Shown one piece after another: positions 48,675-57,299 of a DNA stretch of 64,000 nucleotides (the stretch's first letter is position 1; every line of letters begins with the position of its first letter). The DNA is taken from contig JAQFVV010013411.1 in NCBI GenBank assembly GCA_028023455.1, positions 62,001 through 126,000 on the forward strand, given 5' to 3'. Made by a program: the position numbers and the translations under genes. Source of the stretch: Epiperipatus broadwayi. Lineage: Eukaryota > Onychophora > Udeonychophora > Euonychophora > Peripatidae. The notes beneath the pieces were generated by a model that was given only the letters and a program-made list of their open reading frames with translations, did no database searches and was not told the origin of the DNA.

Positions 48675-50354
48675 GATGTAGATTATTATTATTTTACAAT
48701 TTTTTTTTGTACAAATAAATATGTAATGCACATTTAATTTCTTATACATTAGCTTCTTCACTGTTTTTTTCTCTAAAGCATTACCCAATATACAACTTAA
48801 AGAAAGTCACATACTGTAACAATACTGAACAATCCAATATCTCTTAAGAGAAATTGTGTGTATAAAAGTTGAATATCATAAATTAACTTTATATATACCT
48901 ATACTCATATTTTTGATCTTGCATTATATTCTTGCTTTTCTAAATGCTGAACGGGCTGGTAACTTTGCTCGAGATTGTGACTCTGGAAGAGATTGCTTTT
49001 TAAAATATGCATTCCAGTGTAGTAATGAATATATTATTCAATGAATATGCTTCTGCAACCAATTATATTCATTTCTTAGAGATCTGCTATTCACATTATT
49101 TAAAATTTCATGTTTGAAGCCAAATATATTACAAGTTGAGCACCATTTATCCAAAATCTTGATTTCCAATCAAAGATTTTTTCAGATTTTCTTTTACAAA
49201 AGCAATGCAATTAAAAAAGCTAATTGTTTGAACTTGTTCTCATTTTTCAGTTGTAATTTTCTATGAAAAAATGAAAGGTTTTGAAATTCAAAGTGACAGG
49301 TATTTTAAAAATATATAACACATTATATAGAGTTAAGTTTTTTTTAATTTTTTAATGTGTGAGAATTAATTTTTTTAACATTAAATAAAATAATGCTAAG
49401 CTTAACTCATGCTAAAACAATAATGACTAAAGGTTGTGAAAATTTTGAAGGCCGCTTTGTAAATATATTTAAATTATTGACAGAATTGTCAGTTTTTGTA
49501 TTACTGATAATCAGCTTGTATTTGGTATATATTTTTACCAACAAATGGAGGACATATATCAATTATATTTTTAAAAAGACTGTTATCATTTAATATTCAT
49601 GTAAATTTGCAGCAACTTTCAGTGTTTTAAAAACATAGGAATGTGTATAGTAAAGCTACTTATAGATGTGTTATTAAATGTTCATATATTTTTAAACCTG
49701 AAAAAATATTGTATAAAGACTTGAAAAATAGGATTTTAGATAAATGGTGTTTAATTTTGTATTATATAGTACTTTCAAAAATATAAAATTTTACATAATA
49801 TTACTGATTCCTAGAAGCATATTTGCATAAACAGTGTGCTCATTCACCAGTACAATGAAATATATATGTTTACGGTTAAGCCTTTCCACACCTATACTTT
49901 AGAATAAAGTTATTGCATCACACAACCATTCACATAGCAGAACCATAATATAAAATTTAAAAAAAAAAGTGAAATAATACATATAAAATTAATTACTGTA
50001 TTTAACTTGCACTGACAATGAAAATTGAATTTTGAAACACTTAAAAAATGATACATTGATGCCATTATTTGCTATCTGCTTTTTGTTAATCCACATTTCT
50101 AAGAATTTCCATCTGTTCCATGATATTAAAATATAAACTGCTTTATCTGGAAATTATGTACTTTTTGATTGAATCTTATTTTGAAAAAGGTATTCCATAT
50201 TCAGAACTTAGATCTCTTAATAGTTTTATCATCAACTTGAAAATCACATTTTTCTTTAAGTTCATATCAGTTTTCTAATTCCATTTCTCCGGCTAATGGT
50301 TAAAATCATTATGCAGTATGCAAAATTTTTTTTTTTTTTAATATAGCATTTTTG
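48675..50354. other. AT-rich non-coding stretch
   Basis: No gene or repeat end is recognised. Short frames at 48856-49044 and 49393-49593 match nothing I know. Confidence 0.5.
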
Positions 50355-50480
50355 CAAAGGCAAAACTCTCCACACAGTAGCACCACTAGTGCAAGCCAGA
50401 GTAATCAATGGATGTAGGAAGGTTTGTGCATAAAATCCTTATCTAGCTTGTGTACGCATAAAGAATGGAGATCATGTGAT
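50355..50480 (-). mobile_element. Hammerhead-family element, deletion copy without ribozyme
   Basis: On the minus strand it reads ATCACATGATCTCCATTC, then jumps to GCTAGATAAGGATTTTATGC and continues to CATTGATTACTCTGGCTTGC and GGTGCTACTGTGTGGAGAG to TTTTGCC. It keeps more of the 3' part than the 27.1- and 48.6-kb copies but lacks the hammerhead. Flanks are imperfectly duplicated (ATATAGCATTTTTGCAA left, ATATAACATTTTCAA right), so it may be older. Confidence 0.75.
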
Positions 50481-50484
50481 ATAA

Positions 50485-51086
50485 CATTTTCAATGTTAAT
50501 GTACAAATAAACAGATAAAAGAATTAAACTTGTAACAAGATTCTTACATAACATTAGAAAGATGTTAGATAAACAAACAGAAACAAAGTAAAATATGTAA
50601 CATAAACATATACTACCTCAAACAATAGCATTTGTTGTAACATTTGCTTTCATTGATTTAATCATTTCATATTTACCATTAGATCATGAATTGTTTACAT
50701 TACCTTACATAGGCTTTTTTTAAAAAAAAAAAAAAATTTTTTTTAATTATTTCATTGTTTTAATATATTTTTGTTATTTAAAAGATGTTTTTAATAATTA
50801 TTAAGTTAAAAATAATTTTATTTTTGCTGCAAATTTTGTATAAACTGAAGGTTACTTATATGAAAAATTAGTTAAATTGAGTGTTTAATGTTATTAATTT
50901 AAAATACATTTGATATAGAGTGCATGAAAATGCATTAAGTTGAATTTTAGTACATTCTAATATAATTTATGAAGGTGAATATTTTTTCATCCTTAAATTT
51001 CATTTGAAAAAATGAATACAATATTATTTAAAACAATTACAGTAATATCTAAAGATCTGATGAAGGTTTTGAAAAGTGAAGCCAAT
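50485..51086. other. AT-rich non-coding stretch
   Basis: Mostly A/T homopolymer and simple sequence between two hammerhead-family copies; no gene. Confidence 0.55.
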
Positions 51087-51098
51087 AATTTTAATTAA

Positions 51099-51283
51099 AA
51101 CAGGGCAAAACTCACTATATGTATTGCCACATACAGCTAGAGTAATCAATAGATGCTAGAAGGCTTGTGCATAAAGACCCCATCTAGTGCCTATTCATTC
51201 AATATCCCCAGACTAGTTTCTGGCTTGTGGCCTTCATCAGTCAGGAGTCTTGGATCTGAGAGCATTGTGATGTTTATTGGCTT
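51099..51283 (-). mobile_element. Hammerhead-family element, 185-bp copy with ribozyme
   Basis: The minus-strand order is AAGCCAATAAACATCACA, a deletion junction, ATGCTCTCAG, the hammerhead, then TGAATAGGCACTAGATGGGG, CCATTGATTACTC-type sequence (here ATCTATTGATTACTC) and GAGTTTTGCCCTGTTT. AATTTTAATTAA flanks it perfectly (51087-51098 and 51284-51295). About 235 bp of the 5' half seen at 52116-52534 is absent. Confidence 0.85.
51197..51255 (-). ncRNA. Hammerhead ribozyme motif, canonical CTGATGA core
   Basis: On the minus strand: ATCCAAGACTCCTGA (stem I strand), CTGATGA (51240-51234), stem II GGC-CACAA-GCC, GAAA, stem III AC-TA-GT, cleavage C (complement of G51211), then TGGGGATATTGAAT (stem I return). 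The core is canonical. Stem I has a G-G mismatch next to the core and one mismatch in the distal helix, so this copy is probably weaker than the one at 52373-52431. The self-complementary ACTAGT would give a two-base-pair stem III alone or a six-base-pair stem in a dimer. Confidence 0.7.
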
Positions 51284-51299
51284 AATTTTAATTAAGTAA

Positions 51300-52100
51300 A
51301 TTAAATTGATAACTAAATCATAAAAATGTGTACATTGTATAGTTCTGTGGTTATTGTTTCAACCTTAATTTAGTACGAAAAAGTTATGCACTACAAGATA
51401 TAAATGTTGAGCGAATTATACATTCTGAGAAATCCCATAATAGTTTTGAAATGGATCTGTTATATCTTTAATAGAACCATATTTATATATCAATATGTAA
51501 GTGTATGCATATATGTAATATATATAAATAATCATGATGAACTTACAACTAGCAATGTATAAATTTGCAAACTCAAGATGTAATCAAGTAGATATAATCT
51601 TTTGATCTATTGATTATATGTCTACTGAATTTCATTCACCTTCTAACAATTTTCATATAGAGTATCTATACATTTATTTCTATTATTTTGACTTGCTTTC
51701 TTTTATTTGGATTTATTTCTTCTTCTACCTTGTAGGCAATATCTATATAAGCAGCAGAAACATACAAAGTGAAAATAATATCACAAATGTATCAAAGGTA
51801 AAAAGTATTTCAAAAAGTGCATGTGAAAAAAAAAACAATTAAATTTCATATATATATTATCCAGTGGGATATATCTGCTCATCGACGACAACCTGAAATT
51901 TTCTTAACTTTAAAAAAAAAAAAGGGGGGAGGGGGGATTATAATTTAGAAATAAAAAATATTTTTATCATTGATGATCAAATATTTTCTAATGATTTTTT
52001 ATAGATAACAGTGAATTAATTAATACAGATTATTAAAACTTCTATTTATAAATTTCATTATCAAATAAGAGGGTCTTACACCGAGAAAGATAGTCATTCA
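51300..52100. other. AT-rich non-coding stretch with a G tract
   Basis: No gene. Two G6 runs split by one A lie at 51924-51936 after a poly-A run. Confidence 0.55.
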
Positions 52101-52102
52101 AC

Positions 52103-52115
52103 ATTATAAGAACTG
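52103..52115. repeat. Left target-site duplication of the 419-bp element
   Basis: ATTATAAGAACTG, repeated exactly at 52535-52547. Confidence 0.85.
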
Positions 52116-52534
52116 TTAAGCATCACATGATCACATTTCCTATACTAGCACATTAATTGTGGTGCCTATGGTTGTAAAAGAGCCAAAGACACCAAAATGT
52201 ATGGGTGCTGAACTGAGTTCAGACCCATATGACTATATAAGCTATTGAGCTTAGATTGAAAATATTTTTTGTGTTTTCAATTTCATTCTCATAGTTTTGT
52301 AGTTAAGTAGAGATAAAAGGTGGGTGCTAAAGGGTTGCATTAGATCCTAAGATCTAGATGCAGTGCTCTCAGATCCAAAGCTCCTCACTGACGAAGGCCA
52401 CAAGCCAGAAACTAGTCTGGGGATATTGGATGAGTAGGCATTAGATAGGGATTTTATGCACAAGACTTCTGGCATCCATTGATTACTCTGTTTAGCACAG
52501 GTGGCAATACTGTATGGAGAGTTTTGCTCTGTTT
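52116..52534 (+). mobile_element. Hammerhead-bearing nonautonomous element, longest copy (419 bp)
   Basis: ATTATAAGAACTG flanks it perfectly (52103-52115 and 52535-52547), so both ends are fixed by a 13-bp target-site duplication. It starts TTAAGCATCACATGATCACA and ends GGAGAGTTTTGCTCTGTTT. The 5' half contains a strong hairpin, TATGGGTGCTGAAC then TGAGTTCAGACCCATA (52200-52229), whose GAGTTCAGACCC resembles a Pol III B box; no good A box is seen. The hammerhead lies at element positions 258-316. There is no open frame, so it must move in trans if at all. Four shorter relatives occur in this window. Penelope-like pLTRs, retrozymes and schistosome SINE-like elements are known to carry such ribozymes; which of these applies here is open. 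Confidence 0.85.
52373..52431 (+). ncRNA. Hammerhead ribozyme motif, type I-like
   Basis: Core: CTGACGA (52388-52394); stem II GGC (52396-52398) with GCC (52404-52406) around loop CACAA; GAAA (52408-52411); stem III AC (52411-52412) with GT (52415-52416) around TA; cleavage expected after C52417. Stem I: CCTCA (52383-52387) pairs with TGGGG (52418-52422), one pair being G-U, then an internal loop, then ATCCAA (52373-52378) pairs with TTGGAT (52426-52431). An A-A mismatch closes stem II next to the core, where G-C is usual; this may lower activity. ACTAGT is self-complementary, so dimer-form cleavage is likely. Confidence 0.75.
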
Positions 52535-52547
52535 ATTATAAGAACTG
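52535..52547. repeat. Right target-site duplication of the 419-bp element
   Basis: Perfect match to 52103-52115. Confidence 0.85.
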
Positions 52548-54010
52548 ACTAATTTTTCTATTTGGTAATAGCTTTACTTTTTCATCATGCTTAGTATATA
52601 CTTATTTGCTGTTTTTCTAATTGAACTATAATGTGCTTTTCCTCTTATGATTATAATGGAGATCATTTCATCCTATTTATCAATTATGAAAATGGTTACT
52701 TTACATCTTTTCAAACAATTTTCTCTACAGTATTCAATTGTGTACCCATTTTTCAAATCAATTTATTTTACCATACTTTATACAATTACCAAGCCCATTT
52801 CATATATATATATATTATTTAAAAAAAACTATACTGTATTTTTTCAAAGGCATTTTTATATATTTATTACAGAAGTTGTATATTTTGTCAAATGATATGC
52901 ATATTAATGCATCTATCCACAGAAAGCAGAGAAGATATCAATTAACATTTGAATATCATAATAGTATTTTGCTTCACAACCACCCCTAATGCATAATTTA
53001 TTCTAGTACCATAACATTGAATAGAAAATAATTAACATTTTATATCATTAAGATTTTTAATCGTTTAAAAAAAAAGAAAAAAAGAAATTCACATATTTAG
53101 TTTTTTTCTGCAAGATAAAAATTAGAAATATTTAGTTTTTTATTATTATCTTCATTTCTAAAATTAAATCAATTTAAAACATCTAATTTTGGTATTCTCT
53201 GGTATTGAAAGTATATATCTAATTTTTTAAAAAATGACATTATTTGTTGAGTACTGTACTCAACTTACCAAAAGGCTCCTACAATGGTAGATGGTGGAAT
53301 GACTTTCAGATATGAGAGTTAACTGAATAACAAATGATTAATGCTCAACCAAGAGTACCTCCTGATGCCTTATAAGATAGAATGTTGGTTCATCAAAAGC
53401 TAGGCAATGTTTTCAATAAAAACAATCTTACCCTTTTTTCCTTCTTCAGCACTTAAAATAATATAGAACCATATCAATATGAGCTTCTTATACCATCAAA
53501 CACATTATTACATGGACTGTGACAATAAGGTTGCATGATTGTGCAGCCCCATTTTCATTTTTTAACTACACAGACAGCATTTCTGAATCTAATTCTTTTT
53601 TTACATTTTTTTTTTAGCTAAAGTCCTCGAAAATTAAAAAAACAATGCCAAAAGTAAGCTGAGAGTCCTTAGCTGTGGATTTGAGACAGAAATATTTTCT
53701 GGAAAAAATTTATATTTAGGCAGCCCTATTTAGAAATCTTCACAATAGAAATGGAAGGGACCTAAAAAATGAGATCTAAAAATGACCCATCTCACACAAT
53801 CTGGCTAGGTTGTCATGAGTGGCAGATTATTCATTATAGTGAAAAACAATAAGGTAATGGTATTATTAAAGATAAGTATTATATACTTTTTTCCTTAAGT
53901 ATTGATACATGAAATATGCAAAGTTTACTTGATATAAATTTTTCAAGATCAAAATGGAGGATAGCACTAGGACTAAGGAGCTGTCAAGATTTAAGATCAA
54001 TAAAGGTTGC
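52548..54010. other. AT-rich non-coding stretch
   Basis: No gene is recognised. The overlapping short frames at 52631-52989 are low-complexity Phe, Tyr and Ile. Confidence 0.5.
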
Positions 54011-54104
54011 TCTTAAAAAAATAAATCTTCCAGAGGAAAAAAGTTTAATAGAATAGGTCTTAAAAAAATAAATCTTCCAGAGGAAAAAAGTTTAATAGAA
54101 TAGG
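54011..54104 (+). repeat. Perfect 47-bp tandem duplication
   Basis: Two identical units, 54011-54057 and 54058-54104, each start TCTTAAAAAAATAAATCTTC and end AATAGAATAGG. Lack of any difference indicates a very recent duplication. An assembly artefact is also possible. Confidence 0.9.
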
Positions 54105-54708
54105 TAGCTGGCTATAATTTTTTTTTTAAGGAAGAGAGAGCAAGCAATGAAAGGAGAAGGTTAAATTTATTGTAAAGTCTAATTTAGCAGCCCTTATTTT
54201 TGGATATTCTTTGAAGTATGACCAAAGGCATTAAACTTTATATTGTACAATAGTATGAGTGCTTATTTCATCAGTGAATAGAAACATTGTATTCAGAGAC
54301 TGGAAACTTTATTTCTTATTGGATAGCATATTGCAGTAAATTTTTCTTCTTTGAAACTTTAATAGCAGATTTTGGTCAAAAGTTCATGGTAATAACTTAC
54401 AAACTAATATATAGGTAACCATTTGCAACTATCTAAATAACCAAACAAACCTGAGCTCTGTTCCAGATTTAAGCTATTAGCAAGATATCACCCTAGACAA
54501 CCCATCTGAGATTTCTACATAAAATTAATATTCATTAGAACTTAAAAAATTGATATTTTTTTATCATTTAAATTAAATACTTCTACAAAGCAAAAAATAA
54601 TTCCGTACAATATCATTGTTTTTATTCATTCCTGGTTAGCAGGAAACATCTTTAGGACTCATCTTTTACTTTAAAAAAAAATTGCAATAAACAATATAAA
54701 GAGAAATT

Positions 54709-54724
54709 TAAAATTAATTGGGAA
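54709..54724. repeat. Left target-site duplication of the truncated LINE
   Basis: TAAAATTAATTGGGAA, repeated exactly at 57284-57299. Confidence 0.85.
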
Positions 54725-55978
54725 CAAGGCTGTTCAAATGTGATTGCCCTGAAGAAACTTTATAAATCAGTCTCTGAAGAACTCAAAGAATACCTGGCAA
54801 TTAAAAAAAGAAAACTCTTTTTGACACAGACACACACATGGTCCAGACACTATATTCGCTGGGCACTGGGACAAAAGCCATCAACTCGCATACCGACAGC
54901 AATTAAAATACAAGAAGATATAATTTCTGGTTACAACATGTTGCTACCCCTCTACACACATTTCAAATCCAAACTTCAAGAGAAGAAAAAATTCAGCCCT
55001 GCGCCATTTTTTCTCGGTGAGCCAGAAGAAAATATAGTATTTACTCCCAAAGACTTTATACAAAAATTAGCATCAACCCCAAACTCCAGTCACCCAGGAA
55101 TGCATGGTATACCTTGCTTTGTATTCAAGCATTTAGAAAATTTTACTGCTCAGTATCTGTGTAATCTAGCAAACTTTCTAACAAAAAAGATCCATCATAT
55201 ACATGGATTATACCCTATTTTACTAGTACCATTTATCAAAACACATGAGAAAATAACCACACTAAACAATCTAAGGCCCATATCAATGAGCCCTCTGGGT
55301 ATCAAACTGCTGGAGTCAATCATTAAAGACAAAATAGAACCCTATATCATACCTATACTATCTAAAATGCAGTTTGCTAAGAAAGGCTCGTCTACAATGC
55401 AAGCAGCCTTTCTATTCAAAACAGTTATTGATTCTGTCAGAAATAATAAAAAATATAGTCCAGTTGTAATCCAACTGGATATAAAATCAGCATTTGATAT
55501 GATTCCAATTGAACTCCTTGTTGAAGCATTAGCAGACACAACAATACCAAGATCCTTAATATATTTAGTAACCAATCTTCTATTAAGTCGAGAAATACAT
55601 ATTACACTTAATGGTAAGAATTCCCCCTCTTTTGTACCTTACTGTTCAATTCCACAAGGTTCACCACTAAGTGCTCTTTTTTTTACTTTCTATATCAATC
55701 CCTTACTGAATATGATAGAAAAGATCGGATCAGGCATATACATACCTGGTCTAAAAGCAAACATCTCCTGTATTGCCTACATGGATGATGTCTCGATTTT
55801 TTTAACTTCTAAAAAACAGATCCCAACTCTATTGAAAATTCTTAATTCATACACTAATAAATACAAGCTGGAGTTTAACATGGATAAATCTTCTGCATGG
55901 TCAATATATATGGGACAATTTCACACACAACATTTTAAAGGAAAACCCAGATCTTTGTGGGAGCACCCTTCTATTTGA
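54725..55978 (+). pseudogene. Reverse transcriptase part of the truncated LINE
   Basis: The frame is open from the truncation point; no true start codon exists. The first possible initiator is a GTG at 54740, used here for numbering. RT landmarks: NNLRPISMSPLGIKLLESII near residues 178-197; motif A QLDIKSAFD with Asp at about residue 247; motif B SIPQGSPLSALFFTFYINPL with PQG at 305-307; motif C AYMDDVSIF with the catalytic YMDD at 347-350. The catalytic residues are intact. The frame ends at a frameshift near 55.95 kb, after FNMDKSSAWSIYMG. Compared with complete LINE ORF2 proteins, the endonuclease and part of the linker are missing. Confidence 0.85.
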
Positions 55979-56499
55979 GCAATCTAGAAATGCGTCGACA
56001 AATACAAGACAAAATTAAAAATAAAATAGAAAATATAATTGATTCACTATCAAAATCTTACCTTTCACTGTATTCAAAAGTGTCCCTGTTTAATCTATTA
56101 ATTATGACTCGAATCACATACTATTCTCCAATAATACTATACACTAAATCTTTTACTAGTAAAATAAACTCGTTATGTAGAAAGTTGCTGTGGGGAAAAA
56201 AGATTGTTTCGGTTTCACTAAAACGTATTCAAGCTCCTCTAATACAAAATGGTTTAGGACTACATTCAATACATATTTTTAACATTCAAAAGACATTAAA
56301 TCTCATTTCTGCATGTACTTATTTATTTCCATACATGAAAGTGTTCTTCAAGATTACCCCAACAGATAAACCACCACCAAACAATGGATATTGGAAAACC
56401 TTGCTTACACCAATTCTTAACATTCCAAACATTATTTTTTCACCACCGCAAGATAAATTTAAATATTGGGATGTATACCAGATAATTTGCTCTCCCTAG
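55957..56499 (+). pseudogene. Post-RT (thumb/connection) segment of the truncated LINE
   Basis: It continues the LINE in the +2 frame relative to the RT segment, overlapping it by 22 bp. It contains SLSKSYLSLYSKVSLFNLLI followed by MTRITYYSPIIL, then CRKLLWGKKIVSVSLKRIQA and APLIQNGLGLHSI. This matches the 'FLWG...i.R.....P...GGLGL' stretch after the RT in L1/Tx1-type LINEs. It ends at a second frameshift near 56.48 kb. Confidence 0.75.
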
Positions 56500-57023
56500 A
56501 TGATAAAAAACCAATTTTAAACATTAATAATAGACAACTAACCCGAAAATTTAAATTCTGGTCATTAGAACCCAAATATTATGATTTTCTACTCAAATTA
56601 AATCTTGAAGCATTGCCAACATTACACTTTTGTAGATATAGAAGGCATTACGTAAATACAGAAGACATATGCTAGTTGTGTCATAGAGAAACTGAGACAC
56701 AAGAACATTTTCTTTTTACCTGCCCAGTATTTGATAATATTCGTTCATCCATACCATCATTGTACAAACAAAGAAATTGTGACATTCAAATTCTTTTACA
56801 ATCATTTATTAAGGGTAGCTACCCACATATTCGAGCAAGTACTTTTATATTGTTTTCACTATGGTGTACAAGATGCTCCTTCATGTACAACAATAATCCA
56901 AGAAGACATCCAAACACATTCTGGAACAAAATGGAACAGCTCCGCTTAAGGGATGAAAAAATTGTATCCCAAAAGATGTACACAGCCACTTGGTCAATAT
57001 TACAACAGCGCTCAAAATTATAG
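56466..57023 (+). pseudogene. C-terminal zinc-knuckle segment of the truncated LINE
   Basis: A third frame carries the C-terminus, split by TAG at 56673-56675. Across the stop the residues read C-stop-L-C-H-R-E-T-E-T-Q-E-H-F-L-F-T-C, a C-X2-C-X8-H-X4-C zinc-binding pattern with the stop inside the first X2. The remainder (SFIKGSYPHIRASTFILFSL, then WCTRCSFMYNNNPRRHPNTF) is typical of a LINE tail domain. The following roughly 260 bp is 3' UTR with a C14 tract at 57162-57175. Confidence 0.75.
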
Positions 57024-57263
57024 AGAGAAAAAAAAAAGACTAATAAAAAACAGAACTAAGAACTTTACAAGTGCACAAAACTAATTGGATGTATATATTT
57101 TAAAGAAAATAATGTAAACTCAAATTTGTAAACCACATGCATATCCTTTGTCTTTGTTAAACCCCCCCCCCCCCCAATTACAATTTTCAACTTATTTATA
57201 CTGACTTCAATTCATCTGCATGTGGTAAAATAGTTATAAATGTAACCCTTTCTTGTTATATTC

Positions 57264-57269
57264 AATAAA
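57264..57269 (+). promoter_or_regulatory. Poly(A) signal of the truncated LINE
   Basis: AATAAA lies about 15 bases before the insert's 3' end, the usual position for a LINE transcript end. Confidence 0.55.
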
Positions 57270-57283
57270 GTCCTTTTGAAAGA

Positions 57284-57299
57284 TAAAATTAATTGGGAA
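57284..57299. repeat. Right target-site duplication of the truncated LINE
   Basis: Exact match to 54709-54724. Confidence 0.85.

Larger units (their letters stand above)
54725..57284 (+). mobile_element. 5'-truncated LINE (L1/Tx1-like) with target-site duplication
   Basis: About 2.56 kb of a non-LTR retrotransposon is bounded by TAAAATTAATTGGGAA at 54709-54724 and 57284-57299. It begins inside the coding region, with the frame open from the very first base of the insert. It lacks the endonuclease, as expected for a 5'-truncated LINE insertion. It retains most of RT, the C-terminal region and a 3' UTR with AATAAA at 57264-57269, ending GTCCTTTTGAAAGA without a poly-A tail. Two frameshifts (near 55.95 and 56.48 kb) and one stop (56673) disable it. 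Relatedness to L1/Tx1 is judged from the C-terminal pattern and is only moderately sure. Confidence 0.85.

Noticed and set aside
51054-51080. Another hammerhead core (CTGATGAAGG...GAAAAG)
   Set aside because: No stem II forms between CTGATGA and GAAA, and no stem III or cleavage triplet follows.
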